A stretch of DNA of 64,000 bases from an uncultured SAR86 cluster bacterium (GCA_902586925.1 CACIJE010000001.1:811449-875448), one strand, 5' to 3'; counted from the first letter of the stretch, positions 18,898 to 28,498 are shown. Notes: generated from the letters alone by a model not told the origin. Program-made: numbers and translations.

Positions 18898-19359
18898 TCA
18901 CCATCTAAACTTATCAAAGTTTTCTGGATTAGCCCAACCGTCTGGATTATTCCAGGTTCTTTTGTTGTTGTATGTTTTAAGATTATAGGAAAAACATTTT
19001 ACGTTATTGTTTTTATCAAATAATTCAGTTTGGAACCCAAGCTTAAGCATTGTGTCATTTGTTGTTTCATCATCCTCAAAAGTTGTGAAAATAGCAATTT
19101 TTTGACTTAGAAGATTCTTGATTATTCCAATATTTGATTCTGAGGTTTGTATATCATCTAAAATTATAAATAAATCAAAATTTTCTTCAGATACTCCTTG
19201 AATTTCAGGACCAATTGATAAAGTATTCACATTTAATTTTTCAATTCTTCTTACCAGTTTTGAAACATCTAGAGATGTATAAATAAATATTTTTTTAGGC
19301 TTCTCATCTTGGATTATATTTGTGATATAGCTATGCAGAATTTTTTCTTTTTTTGTCAT
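18898..19359 (-). CDS. Uncharacterised protein (possibly DUF6231-like)
   Basis: A 153 aa soluble protein with no signal peptide. It has alternating beta/alpha stretches (KKIFIYTSLDVSKLVRRIEK, DLFIILDDI, KIAIFTTFEDD) that read like a Rossmann-type or methyltransferase-like fold without an obvious active site. The C-terminus WANPENFDKFRW resembles the end of a small gammaproteobacterial family that I think is DUF6231, but I am not certain. The start overlaps the mdh stop by one base, so it is cotranscribed downstream of mdh. Function unknown. Confidence 0.6.
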   Translation of the reverse strand: MTKKEKILHSYITNIIQDEKPKKIFIYTSLDVSKLVRRIEKLNVNTLSIGPEIQGVSEENFDLFIILDDIQTSESNIGIIKNLLSQKIAIFTTFEDDETTNDTMLKLGFQTELFDKNNNVKCFSYNLKTYNNKRTWNNPDGWANPENFDKFRW

Positions 19360-20354
19360 TACATTAGATGCTTTACAGCCTCTCTTTCTGAAACTAATTC
19401 ATCTATGGACAGCTTAAATTTCGATTTTGCAAATTCGGACAATGCAATATCTCTTTTTATCTCAATTTTTCCATCATCAAGACAAATTAAAGGGTAACCA
19501 CATATAAGACCCTCTGGAACATCATAAGCTCCATCACTTGCAATAGCAGCACTAAAAGAATCACCTTCTTCAGTTGGAGTTTCACATGCTATTACAGTAT
19601 CTATTGCAGCTTTTGCAGCTGATGTTGCAGAAGAAGCTCCTCTAGCATCTATTACCGCTTTTCCTCTTTGTTGCACTGTTGGTAAGAACTCAGATTCTAC
19701 CCAATTCATATCATTAATTGCTGAACTTCCTAGTTCTCCAGACACAAGTGCATTTTCTATGTCAGGATACATCGTAGGACTATGATTTCCCCATATAATC
19801 ATATTTTTAATATCAGAAATACTATTATTTGTCTTTTTTGCTAAAATTGACTTAGCTCTATTTGAATCAAGCATAGTCATCGCCATCCATAGTTGATCAT
19901 CATTACAACCAGCGTGCTTTCCGATAAATGCATTTGTGTTTGCAGGATTTCCAACAACTAGAATTTTTGCATCATCCTTCCCATATTTTCCAATTGCCTT
20001 TCCTTGCTCTACAAAAATTCCTCCATTAATACTAAGAAGATCAGACCTTTCTTCAATTTTTTTTCCATTGTATACAATGCCTCTAGGAATACTTCCAACA
20101 AGCAAAAACCAATCAGCGTCTTTAGAAGCTTCTTTAAAATTATCAGTAAATGAAACTTCACCCATTTTAGGAAAATATGAGTCTTCTAATTCCATAACTA
20201 GGCCTTCAAGCTTATGAACCACTTGAGGAATTTCAACTAATGCTAGATTTACAACTTTATTACCAAATGTATTGCCATCAACCAATCTTGGTATTAAAGA
20301 ATATGCGATTTGACCTGCCGCTCCTGTGACTACAACTTTAATAGATTCGCTCAT
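19359..20354 (-). CDS. mdh: Malate dehydrogenase with an enlarged active-site loop
   Basis: NAD-dependent malate/oxaloacetate interconversion in the TCA cycle. The 331 aa protein has a Rossmann start (VVVTGAAGQIAYSLIPRL), NPANTNAFI, the Asp-Arg of MLDSNRA, the catalytic His of WGNHSPTMYPD and the C-terminal EREAVKHLM, all of the cytosolic/actinobacterial-type MDH group. The substrate Arg pair in the mobile loop is normally separated by 5 residues. Here Arg91 and Arg103 are separated by 11, an insertion of about residues 93-98. An aaggaataaaa Shine-Dalgarno precedes the ATG. The 138 nt gap to the divergent SDR gene must contain both promoters. Confidence 0.92.
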   Translation of the reverse strand: MSESIKVVVTGAAGQIAYSLIPRLVDGNTFGNKVVNLALVEIPQVVHKLEGLVMELEDSYFPKMGEVSFTDNFKEASKDADWFLLVGSIPRGIVYNGKKIEERSDLLSINGGIFVEQGKAIGKYGKDDAKILVVGNPANTNAFIGKHAGCNDDQLWMAMTMLDSNRAKSILAKKTNNSISDIKNMIIWGNHSPTMYPDIENALVSGELGSSAINDMNWVESEFLPTVQQRGKAVIDARGASSATSAAKAAIDTVIACETPTEEGDSFSAAIASDGAYDVPEGLICGYPLICLDDGKIEIKRDIALSEFAKSKFKLSIDELVSEREAVKHLM

Positions 20355-20492
20355 TTTTATTCCTTACTTAAATAACTTCATTTCACATTATATTCTTTAT
20401 TTAATCTGTAATCCTTAAATTTGCATCATAGTAAATGTGTTTTTTTTTGATTAAAATATCTTCAGTTTCAATGTATTATCTGGAGAAATATT

Positions 20493-21395
20493 ATGACAAT
20501 TAGATTTGACGATAAGGTTGCAGTTGTTACAGGCGCTGGAGGAGGAATTGGAAAGGAGCATGCAATAGAGCTTGCAAAAAGGGGAGCAAAAGTTGTTGTA
20601 AATGATCTTGGTGGAAGTGTAGATGGAAGTGGTGCAAGTAATGCGGCAAATGAGGTAGTTGAACTAATAAAATCTGAGGGTGGTGAGGCCATTGCAAATG
20701 GTGCAAGTGTTACAGACCTTGAAGCTGTAAAAGCTATGGTTGCACAAACTATGAAAGAATGGGGAAGAATTGACATTCTGGTCAACAATGCCGGAATTTT
20801 GAGGGATAAAAGTTTTCACAAGGTTACCTTAGATGATTTTAATTTGGTTATGGATGTACATTTTCAGGGAAGTTTAAATTGTACTCATACAATATTTCCA
20901 ATTATGAGAGAGCAAGAATATGGCCGAATTATTTTTACAAGTTCATCAAGTGGTGTTTTTGGTAACTTTGGTCAAACTAATTATGGCTCTGCAAAGATGG
21001 CAATGGTTGGACTGATGAATACCTTAAAAATTGAAGGCCAAAATAAAAATGTTTTTTCAAATTCAATAACCCCCGTTGCATATACAAGAATGACTGAAGG
21101 ATTAATACCAGAAGATTTTGTAAAGAATCTACAACCAGAATTTGTGACCCCAGCTGTTATATATCTTGCAAGTGAAAATGCACCTAATGGCGCAATTATG
21201 GCTGCAGGTGCCGGAGTATTCTCAAGAATTTTTATTCATGAAACTATGGGTGTTTCCTTAGGTATGGGTGAAGATATGACACCAGAGAATATTCAAGCAA
21301 ATTGGGATAAGATCTCAAATATGGAAGACGCTAGAGAACTTCAAAATGGCGGTGAACAGACCCTTAAGTTTTTTGAATTAATTAACAAGGAATAA
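20493..21395 (+). CDS. SDR family oxidoreductase, (3R)-hydroxyacyl-CoA dehydrogenase-like (MFE-2 type)
   Basis: A 300 aa classical short-chain dehydrogenase. The cofactor motif is TGAGGGIGKEHA; the long loop NDLGGSVDGSGASN and the NNAGILRDKSFHK stretch match the dehydrogenase domain of peroxisomal multifunctional enzyme type 2. The catalytic set is Ser about 152, Tyr164 and Lys168 (TNYGSAKMA). This suggests oxidation of (3R)-hydroxyacyl-CoA in fatty-acid or sterol side-chain breakdown; the exact substrate is inference. Shine-Dalgarno tggaga. It is followed by a GST gene after 3 nt. Confidence 0.85.
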   Translation: MTIRFDDKVAVVTGAGGGIGKEHAIELAKRGAKVVVNDLGGSVDGSGASNAANEVVELIKSEGGEAIANGASVTDLEAVKAMVAQTMKEWGRIDILVNNAGILRDKSFHKVTLDDFNLVMDVHFQGSLNCTHTIFPIMREQEYGRIIFTSSSSGVFGNFGQTNYGSAKMAMVGLMNTLKIEGQNKNVFSNSITPVAYTRMTEGLIPEDFVKNLQPEFVTPAVIYLASENAPNGAIMAAGAGVFSRIFIHETMGVSLGMGEDMTPENIQANWDKISNMEDARELQNGGEQTLKFFELINKE

Positions 21396-21398
21396 TTC

Positions 21399-22010
21399 AT
21401 GAAACTTTATTCTAGTAAACTTGCCCCAAGTCCTTTAAAGGTATTAATTTTTCTGGCTGAAAAAAAAGTCGAAGATATTGAAATTATTAATCTTAATCTT
21501 GGAGAGCTGGAACATAAAAAACCAGAATATTTGGCTATTGCTCCAAACTCCAGAGTCCCAGCTCTCGAGTTAGATGACGGGTCCATTATTTTAGAAACAA
21601 CAGCAATTTGTAGATATTTAGAATCTTTATATCCAGAACCTAATATGTTTGGTAAAAGTCCTATGGAAATTGCGTCAGTAGAAATGTGGTATTCAAGAGT
21701 TACTTATGAACTTGTATCTCCATTAGCTCATGGTTTTAGGCATACACATCCTCATATGAGCAAGATGGAAAATCAAAACCATGAATTTGGCTTAGCTCAA
21801 AGAGAAATAGGTGTGAAGGCACTAAATACTTTTGATGAGATTATTGCTTCTAGGAAATTCGTAGCTGGTAACAACTTTTCATACGCAGATATTCAGATGG
21901 CAGTTAATTTAAATTTTCTAGTAAGACTTAATAGGCTAGACATTAAGGACTTCAAAAACCTGAATGAATACGTCACACAGATTTTTGAAAGACCTAGTTT
22001 TTCTGTTTAA
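21399..22010 (+). CDS. Glutathione S-transferase family protein
   Basis: A 203 aa two-domain GST: thioredoxin-like N-terminus (MKLYSSKLAPSPLKVLIFLA), the cis-Pro region NSRVPALELDDG with ILETTAICRYLE, and an all-helical C-terminal domain with the N-capping motif FSYADIQMA. The glutathione-activating residue is probably one of the N-terminal Ser/Pro residues, as in bacterial beta/theta-like classes. It sits 3 nt after the SDR gene, so a shared role in handling an electrophile or acyl substrate is possible but unproven. It ends 1 nt before the convergent nrdB. Confidence 0.85.
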   Translation: MKLYSSKLAPSPLKVLIFLAEKKVEDIEIINLNLGELEHKKPEYLAIAPNSRVPALELDDGSIILETTAICRYLESLYPEPNMFGKSPMEIASVEMWYSRVTYELVSPLAHGFRHTHPHMSKMENQNHEFGLAQREIGVKALNTFDEIIASRKFVAGNNFSYADIQMAVNLNFLVRLNRLDIKDFKNLNEYVTQIFERPSFSV

Positions 22011-22011
22011 T

Positions 22012-23277
22012 TTATTCCCAGTTTAAAGCACCGCCAACTTGATACTCAGTTACCCTTGTTTCAAAGAAATTTTTCTCTTTTCTTAAATCAATTATTTCTG
22101 ACATCCATGGGAATGGATTAGTAACACCAGTAAACTCTTCATCAAGACCGAGCTGAGTGAGTCTTCTATTGGCAATAAACTTTAGGTATTCCTCCATCAT
22201 TGATGCATTCATACCTAAGACACCTCTTGGCATTGTGTCTCTTGCATATTGAATCTCCAGTTCAGTTCCTTCAAGTATCATCTGAGCAGCCTCAGATTTC
22301 ATTTGATCATCCCAAAGATGAGGATTTTCGATTTTAATCTGATTTATAACATCTATTCCGAAATTTACATGCATAGACTCATCTCTGAGGATATACTGAA
22401 ATTGTTCTGCTGTACCAGTCATCTTATTTCTTCTGCCCATTGAAAGAATTTGAGTAAAACCACAATAAAAGAATATTCCTTCTAATACACAGTAGAATGC
22501 TATTAAGTTTTTCAATAGTTGTTTATCTGTTTCTTCTGTGCCAGTTTTAAAATCAGGATCAGAAATTTCCTGAGTATACTTAAGACCCCATGAAGCTTTT
22601 CTTGCTACACAAGGAATTTCTCTATACATATTAAAAATCTCTCCTTCATCCATACCAAGAGATTCAATACAGTATTGATAAGCGTGAGTATGAATCGCTT
22701 CTTCAAGACTTTGTCTTAAAATGTATTGTCTACATTCTGGATTGGTTATTAGCCTGTATAGAGCCAAAACGAGATTATTTGCAACAAGAGAATCCGCAGT
22801 TGAGAAGAAACCAAGATTTCTCTTTACTATGACTCTTTCATCTTCTGTTAATCCATCATCAGATTTCCATAAAACAATATCATTTGTCATATTTATTTCT
22901 TGTGGCATCCAGTGATTTGCACTTCCATCAAGATATTTTTGCCATGCCCAATCATATTTGAAAGGAACAAGTTGGTTCAAATCAGCTTTACAATTAATCA
23001 TCATCTTTTGATCTACTTGTACTCTTCCATTAGCCATCATTTCATCAAGTTCCTCTATGCCAGCTGTTTCATCTAGTTCATTTACTGCTTTTCTTGCTGC
23101 TTCTGCTCTAGATCCTTCACCAATATTACTTGGTTCAGTCGATACTGCAGACACAGCTGGCTGAGGAGGCTCAGGTTGCTTAACTTCCGCAACAGTATTT
23201 GCTGTTTCAGTTTTTGGCTCTGACACTATAGGAGGAGTTTGATTCTCATCCTTTCCATATTCATCCCAATTTAACAT
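22012..23277 (-). CDS. nrdB: Ribonucleotide reductase class Ia, beta subunit
   Basis: The radical-generating subunit of NrdAB, which makes dNTP precursors. The 421 aa protein has a proline/alanine-rich, probably disordered N-terminal extension (residues about 10-60). The di-iron ferritin-like core follows: Asp162 (FSTADSLV), Glu193 and His196 of [13 protein letters not shown], with the radical Tyr at 200. Downstream ligands lie in [15 protein letters not shown] and [11 protein letters not shown]. Tyr200 is present, so it is the tyrosyl-radical type and not the class Ic Phe variant. It lies 18 nt downstream of nrdA with a Shine-Dalgarno (aggagaaat). Confidence 0.95.
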   Translation of the reverse strand: MLNWDEYGKDENQTPPIVSEPKTETANTVAEVKQPEPPQPAVSAVSTEPSNIGEGSRAEAARKAVNELDETAGIEELDEMMANGRVQVDQKMMINCKADLNQLVPFKYDWAWQKYLDGSANHWMPQEINMTNDIVLWKSDDGLTEDERVIVKRNLGFFSTADSLVANNLVLALYRLITNPECRQYILRQSLEEAIHTHAYQYCIESLGMDEGEIFNMYREIPCVARKASWGLKYTQEISDPDFKTGTEETDKQLLKNLIAFYCVLEGIFFYCGFTQILSMGRRNKMTGTAEQFQYILRDESMHVNFGIDVINQIKIENPHLWDDQMKSEAAQMILEGTELEIQYARDTMPRGVLGMNASMMEEYLKFIANRRLTQLGLDEEFTGVTNPFPWMSEIIDLRKEKNFFETRVTEYQVGGALNWE

Positions 23278-23295
23278 TTTATTTCTCCTTTTAAA

Positions 23296-26166
23296 TTATT
23301 GACATGCCTCGCAATCTGGATCATCCAAAGAGCATGCTGAAGGAACTGGTGCAGCAGCACCTAGCTCCTCTTTTGAAGTCTGATTTACCTCAGAACTTAC
23401 TGCGTTTAATTTTCCCTGCTGTACTGTAGATTTTTCTGTTGAAGTAGCTGCTATTGATCTTAGGTAATATGTTGTTTTTAAACCCGAATACCATGCCATT
23501 CTGTAGGTTATATCTAATTTTTTACCATCAGCATTTCCAATATATAAATTTAATGATTGTGCTTGATCAATCCATTTCTGTCTTCTGCTTGCAGATTCAA
23601 CTATATATCTTGGTTCTACTTCAAAAGCTGTTGAGAATAATTTCTTTATGTCATCTGGTATTCTGGATATTTCTGATAAGCTACCTTCGAAATATTTTAA
23701 ATCATTGATCATAACCTCGTCCCATAAATCCAGTTCTTTTAATTTTCTAACCAGATGAGGATTAACGATTGTAAATTCTCCAGACAGATTTGATTTAACA
23801 TATAAGTTTTGATAAGTGGGCTCTATTGATTGTGTAACACCTGTTATATTAGATATTGTTGCTGTAGGTGCTATTGCCATAACATTAGAGTTTCTCATAC
23901 CATCTTTTTTTACTTTTTCTCTAAGATTATCCCAATCTAATGTTTCAGATTTGTCAACATTAAGATATTCTGCCCCTCTATTATTCTGTAGAATATCAAG
24001 TGAATCTTTTGGTAATATTCCCTTACTCCATAATGATCCTGCAAAACTCTCGTACGCGCCTCTTTCTTTTGCTAATTCAGTTGATGCATATATAGCGTTA
24101 TAGCTAATTAACTCCATGCTTCTATCAGCAAACTCTACTGCTTGATCACTGCAGTATGGTATATCTTGAAGATAAAGAGCATCCTGAAAACCCATTAGCC
24201 CTAAACCAATAGGCCTATGCTTGAGATTAGAATTTTTTGCTGTATCGACAGAATAGTAGTTAATGTTAATTACATTATCTAACATCCTTATTGCTGTAGA
24301 GACAGTTTTTTTAATTTTATCTTCGTCTAATTTGCCATCTTTCATGTGATTAGCAAGATTTACAGACCCTAGGTTACAAACAGCTATTTCATCGTTCGCA
24401 CTCGTATTTAATGTTATTTCAGTGCATAAATTCGATGAATGAACCACACCAGAATGCTGTTGAGGCGACCTTAGATTACAAGAATCTTTGAAGGTGATCC
24501 ATGGATGACCAGTCTCAAACAACATTGTTAACATTTTTCTCCATAGCTCCTTTGCTGGTATGGACTTATGTTGATGAATTTCACCATTTTTGGCTTTCTC
24601 TTCATACTCTTCATATTTTTCTTCAAAAGCTTTACCAGTTAAATCATGGAGTTCTGGTGCTTCACCTGGAGAAAAAAGTGTCCAGTTTTTATCTTGCTCC
24701 ACTCTTTTCATAAAAAGATCTGGAACCCAATTTGCTGTATTCATATCATGAGTTCTTCTTCTTTCATCACCTGTATTTTTTCTTAGTTCTAGAAACTCCT
24801 CAATATCTAAGTGCCAAGTCTCTAAGTATCCACACATTGCTCCTTTTCTTTTGCCTCCTTGATTTACAGCAACTGCTGTATCGTTTGCTACCTTCAAGAA
24901 GGGTACAACACCCTGACTTTTACCGTTGGTGCCCTTAATATATGAGTTCATAGCTCTTACCGGTGTCCAATCATTTCCTAATCCACCAGCCCACTTTGAT
25001 AGCAATGCATTGTCTTTCATCGCAGAGAAAATACCATCTAAGTCATCAGGTATTGTTGTTAAATAACATGATGATAACTGAGGTCGTTTGGTTCCTGAGT
25101 TGAACAAAGTTGGTGTAGAGCTCATATAATCAAAACTTGATAGTAATTTATAAAATTCAATGGCTCGTTCTTCTCTTTTATCTTCCTCTATAGCTAAACC
25201 CATGGAGACTCTCATAAAAAATACCTGTGGTAGCTCATATCTGACATCATCACAATGTATAAAATATCTGTCGTAAAGAGTTTGAAGCCCTAAGTAGGTA
25301 AACTGATTATCTCGTGTGAAGTCAATTGCCTCCGCAAGTCTTTCAATGTCAAAGTTTTTCAGTTCAGGATTTAAAATTTCAAGTTCAATTCCTTTATCAA
25401 TATAAGCCTTGAAGGCTTTTGGATAATTTGTTTCCATTTCTTGATAAGTTGATTCTTCGGCAACATCCAGAAAATTTAGTGCTTCACTTCTTATTTGGTC
25501 CATTAATATTCTTGCAGTTACGAAAGAATAATTTGGTTCTTTTTCAACTTTTGTTCTGGCTGACATGACTAAACTTGTCCTCATATCAGAAATGGATACT
25601 CCATCATATAAATTTTTTAAGGCCTCTTCTAGAACTTCGTTGATTGAAACTTCATCAAGTCCTTCACAGGCATCACTTATAAGTCCAGCTACCTTCTCAA
25701 GATCTAAGGGAACAAGGCTTCCATCACTTTTTGTTATATTAATTTTTTGAGACTCAGGAATATCTATTTCGACTTTTTCTTTTTTTCTTTCCTGTGTTCT
25801 TTCAGCTCTATACAGTATGTAACTTTTTGCAACTTCTAATTCCTCAGATCTCATTAGTTGGAGTTCTACTTGATCTTGTATTTCTTCAATATGTAAAGTT
25901 CCTCCAGATGGCATCCTTCTTTCAAAGACCTCAACAACGCTCTTAGTAAGTTGTGTAACTTTTTTATGGATTCTTTCACTGGCTGCAGCATTCCCTGACT
26001 CTAATGCTAAAAATGCTTTAGTTATTGCAACTTTGATTTTGTCATCCTCAAACGAAACTACTTTTCCATTTCTTTTTATTACTCTGAGTTTGCCAGGTGC
26101 TGTTATTTCTATATCTGATATAGCCTGATTTACTGATTCTTTAGTTTTTTCTTGTTGTACTTCCAT
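23296..26166 (-). CDS. nrdA: Ribonucleotide reductase class Ia, alpha subunit
   Basis: The catalytic subunit that reduces ribonucleoside diphosphates. The 956 aa length is explained by two N-terminal ATP-cone domains: about residues 27-115 (LRVIKRNGKVVSFEDDKI) and about 128-225 (ITKSDGSLVPLDLEKV). The catalytic domain then shows SSCYLTTIP, NLCTEITLNTS, AVCNLGSVNL, the radical-path tyrosines in LKTTYYLRS, and the C-terminal redox cysteine pair CSLDDPDCEAC. The first ATP-cone probably senses ATP/dATP. The upstream gap holds NrdR and DnaA boxes. Confidence 0.96.
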   Translation of the reverse strand: MEVQQEKTKESVNQAISDIEITAPGKLRVIKRNGKVVSFEDDKIKVAITKAFLALESGNAAASERIHKKVTQLTKSVVEVFERRMPSGGTLHIEEIQDQVELQLMRSEELEVAKSYILYRAERTQERKKEKVEIDIPESQKINITKSDGSLVPLDLEKVAGLISDACEGLDEVSINEVLEEALKNLYDGVSISDMRTSLVMSARTKVEKEPNYSFVTARILMDQIRSEALNFLDVAEESTYQEMETNYPKAFKAYIDKGIELEILNPELKNFDIERLAEAIDFTRDNQFTYLGLQTLYDRYFIHCDDVRYELPQVFFMRVSMGLAIEEDKREERAIEFYKLLSSFDYMSSTPTLFNSGTKRPQLSSCYLTTIPDDLDGIFSAMKDNALLSKWAGGLGNDWTPVRAMNSYIKGTNGKSQGVVPFLKVANDTAVAVNQGGKRKGAMCGYLETWHLDIEEFLELRKNTGDERRRTHDMNTANWVPDLFMKRVEQDKNWTLFSPGEAPELHDLTGKAFEEKYEEYEEKAKNGEIHQHKSIPAKELWRKMLTMLFETGHPWITFKDSCNLRSPQQHSGVVHSSNLCTEITLNTSANDEIAVCNLGSVNLANHMKDGKLDEDKIKKTVSTAIRMLDNVININYYSVDTAKNSNLKHRPIGLGLMGFQDALYLQDIPYCSDQAVEFADRSMELISYNAIYASTELAKERGAYESFAGSLWSKGILPKDSLDILQNNRGAEYLNVDKSETLDWDNLREKVKKDGMRNSNVMAIAPTATISNITGVTQSIEPTYQNLYVKSNLSGEFTIVNPHLVRKLKELDLWDEVMINDLKYFEGSLSEISRIPDDIKKLFSTAFEVEPRYIVESASRRQKWIDQAQSLNLYIGNADGKKLDITYRMAWYSGLKTTYYLRSIAATSTEKSTVQQGKLNAVSSEVNQTSKEELGAAAPVPSACSLDDPDCEACQ

Positions 26167-26281
26167 TTTTTTTCATTCCACCATATATTTAACTTATAGA
26201 CTAAGTTATCCTCTTTTTTTATTTTGTTTGGAAAAATTTATGTGTTTCTGCAGTAACGTAAATTTTTTCTCTTACGAACTA

Positions 26282-26309
26282 ACTATACTTGTTGTGGATA
26301 AAGAATCAA
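26282..26309 (-). promoter_or_regulatory. Candidate sigma-70 promoter of nrdAB
   Basis: On the minus strand TTGATT (26309-26304) and TATAGT (26287-26282) are separated by 16 bp, about 115 bp upstream of the nrdA start. A DnaA box lies between the two hexamers and an NrdR box lies just upstream of the -35. The placement fits regulated nrdAB expression. No transcription start data support it. Confidence 0.5.
26293..26301 (-). promoter_or_regulatory. DnaA box in the nrdA promoter
   Basis: TGTGGATAA on the plus strand is the exact complement of the consensus TTATCCACA. It falls between the proposed -35 and -10 of nrdAB. DnaA control of nrdAB is known in E. coli. Confidence 0.65.
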
Positions 26310-26316
26310 GTAAAAA

Positions 26317-26363
26317 ACACAATATATTGTGACAATTTACATTTTATGCACAAGATCATGTAT
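26317..26363. promoter_or_regulatory. Tandem NrdR-box operator upstream of nrdAB
   Basis: Box 1 (26317-26332, acacaatatattgtga) matches the NrdR consensus palindrome at all but the last base. Box 2 (26348-26363, gcacaagatcatgtat) is degenerate. The box starts are 31 bp apart, three helical turns, the spacing at which NrdR operators occur in pairs. The pair lies 151 bp upstream of nrdA and 71 bp upstream of divergent glpK. nrdR itself is not in the window. Confidence 0.8.
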
Positions 26364-26402
26364 AAAAGGTGTATTTTTACTGTTGGAATTCAGTTAACAA
26401 AT

Positions 26403-26411
26403 TGTGGATAA
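26403..26411 (-). promoter_or_regulatory. DnaA box upstream of glpK
   Basis: A second exact TGTGGATAA, 22 bp before the glpK start codon and 110 bp from the first. It may belong to the nrdA control region, with both boxes on the same strand, and not to glpK regulation. Confidence 0.55.
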
Positions 26412-26433
26412 TTAGTATTTATGGGAGAACTTT

Positions 26434-27885
26434 ATGAAAAAATTCTTATCAATTGATCAGGGAACTACCAGCTCTAGGGCAATTGTTTTTGATCAGAACT
26501 TAAAGGCAATAAAGGATGCTCAAATGGAATATGATCTTGCCTATCCAAATGATGGATGGGTGGAACTTAATCCAAAAAGCATAATACAAACTGTCAAAGA
26601 TACTATTGAAAAGGTTTTAACAGATGATTTTGATATCGAGGCCTGCGGAATAACAAATCAACGAGAAACAACAATTGTATGGTCGAGATCAACAGGCGAA
26701 CCAATTCATCCAGGAATTGTTTGGCAAGATAGGAGAACTAACAAATATTGCAAAGAATTAATTTCTAAGGGTTATGAAAAAATTGTTAGAGAAAAGACAG
26801 GACTTGTTCTTGATCCATATTTCTCAGCAACAAAAATAAAATGGATTCTTGAAAACGTAGACGGTGCACAAGATTTGGCAAAAAAAGGTGACTTATTATT
26901 TGGAACAGTTGATACATATTTGATATATAAGCTGACAGAAGAAAAGAATCATTTTACCGATGTTACAAACGCATCAAGAACATTACTTTTCAATATAAAC
27001 ACTATGGAGTGGGATGAGGATTTATTGAATTTATTTGAAATTCCAAAGTCAATGATGCCAGAAGTTCTCAGTTGTGATGGCAATTTTGGCAATTTAGTTT
27101 TTGATAATAAAAAAATACCAATAAGAGGTGTAATTGGTGATCAACAAGCTGCGCTTGTTGGGCAAGGGTGCTTCAAAAGTGGCGACATGAAATCAACTTA
27201 TGGGACAGGTTGTTTTTTAATGGTCAATACAGAGGATAAACCAATTTTTATCAATGAGGGATTGCTAACTACAGTAGCTTATAAGTTAAACGGAAATGTT
27301 CACTATGCTATAGAGGGTAGTATTTATTCTTGTGGGAATATTATTAAGTGGTTAAGAGATAAGATGCTCTTTTTTAACAGCACTCATGATAGTGAAAAAT
27401 ACCTAAATATGAATGGTGACACCAATAACGTTCTTTTTTTACCTGCTTTTAATGGTTTAGGTGCTCCTTTTTGGAATTCCGACATAAGAGGTGGTTTTTA
27501 TGGTATCACGCAAGATACAACTATAAATGATATGGTAACTTCAGCATTTAATTCAATAAGCTTTCAGACAAAAGAAATCACAATGATTTTGGAAAAATAT
27601 GATATAAAAATAAATAATTTATTAGTTGATGGCGGAATGGTTCAAAATAAAACATTTTGTCAGATGTTATCAAATGCATTAAATAAGGAAATACTAACTC
27701 CAGTAAATGTTGAATCAACCGCAATTGGGGCTTGCAAGGTTTGCATGTTATCTTCTGAAATAGATATCAATAATTTATCAAAAGAAATGAATTCTTATAG
27801 ACCAAATTCAAGTTTACAAGATGTTAATTTAACCAATTTTGATAATTGGAAGTCATATGTTTCAAAATCAATAGAAACTATTTAA
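26434..27885 (+). CDS. glpK: Glycerol kinase
   Basis: Phosphorylates glycerol to sn-glycerol 3-phosphate for catabolism or lipid synthesis. The 483 aa FGGY-family kinase has the N-terminal phosphate loop SIDQGTTSSRAIVFD. It also shows CGITNQRETTIVW, IVWQDRRT, VGQGCFKSGDMKSTYGTG and the C-terminal LLVDGGMVQNKTFCQML. Its length is slightly shorter than the E. coli enzyme. Shine-Dalgarno gggagaac. No glycerol facilitator or glpD is next to it, so it stands alone between nrdAB control sites and a convergent ABC gene, with an 8 nt overlap at the 3' ends. Confidence 0.95.
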   Translation: MKKFLSIDQGTTSSRAIVFDQNLKAIKDAQMEYDLAYPNDGWVELNPKSIIQTVKDTIEKVLTDDFDIEACGITNQRETTIVWSRSTGEPIHPGIVWQDRRTNKYCKELISKGYEKIVREKTGLVLDPYFSATKIKWILENVDGAQDLAKKGDLLFGTVDTYLIYKLTEEKNHFTDVTNASRTLLFNINTMEWDEDLLNLFEIPKSMMPEVLSCDGNFGNLVFDNKKIPIRGVIGDQQAALVGQGCFKSGDMKSTYGTGCFLMVNTEDKPIFINEGLLTTVAYKLNGNVHYAIEGSIYSCGNIIKWLRDKMLFFNSTHDSEKYLNMNGDTNNVLFLPAFNGLGAPFWNSDIRGGFYGITQDTTINDMVTSAFNSISFQTKEITMILEKYDIKINNLLVDGGMVQNKTFCQMLSNALNKEILTPVNVESTAIGACKVCMLSSEIDINNLSKEMNSYRPNSSLQDVNLTNFDNWKSYVSKSIETI

Positions 27886-28498
27886 TTAATATCTCATGAT
27901 CTATACCAATGACTTTATTTTGAGATGAGTTATGTGACACCAAAAGGCATGGTATTTCAAATAATTTTATAATTTTTTTTATTACACTTTTGCAGACTAA
28001 AAAATTTTTTTCATCTAGATTTGAGAAAGGCTCATCTAATAATAGAATACTAGGTTTCATTAAAATAGCTCTAATTAAAGCAACTCTTTGTTGTTGTCCT
28101 CCTGATAATTCATGAGGCATTTTATTTAAATGTTCATCCATATTTAAATCAGATACTAAATCTTTAAATAAGTTCTCATCTTTTTTAGACATAGCATATT
28201 GCATATTTTTTTTTGTATTTATGTGCGGAAATAAAGCAAAGTCCTGAAAAACATAACCAATGTTCCTTTTTTCTGTCTGCAAATTAGTACCCTCATTATT
28301 TAAAGTAATATTATTAAGTAGTATTGTTCCTGAGTCAGGCATTTTTAAACCTGAAATAATATTTAATAAAGTAGTTTTACCAACTCCACTAACACCACTT
28401 ATTAGACCTATTTGATTTTTAGATACATTAAAAGATAGGTCTTTAACAAAAGGCCTTTCGTTGTAAGAAAAACTTAAATTTTTAACTTCTATACTCAT
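27878..28498 (-). CDS. ABC transporter ATP-binding protein (orphan)
   Basis: A 206 aa nucleotide-binding subunit: Walker A GVSGVGKTTLL, Q-loop GYVFQDFALFPHI, signature ELSGGQQQRVALIRA, Walker B ILLLDEPFSNLD and H-loop LLVSHNSS. The FQDFALFPH form and small size fit importers of the thiamine/ferric-ion/molybdate type (ThiQ/FbpC-like). No permease or binding protein gene is beside it, so the transported substrate cannot be named. It is transcribed toward glpK. Confidence 0.85.
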   Translation of the reverse strand: MSIEVKNLSFSYNERPFVKDLSFNVSKNQIGLISGVSGVGKTTLLNIISGLKMPDSGTILLNNITLNNEGTNLQTEKRNIGYVFQDFALFPHINTKKNMQYAMSKKDENLFKDLVSDLNMDEHLNKMPHELSGGQQQRVALIRAILMKPSILLLDEPFSNLDEKNFLVCKSVIKKIIKLFEIPCLLVSHNSSQNKVIGIDHEILIK

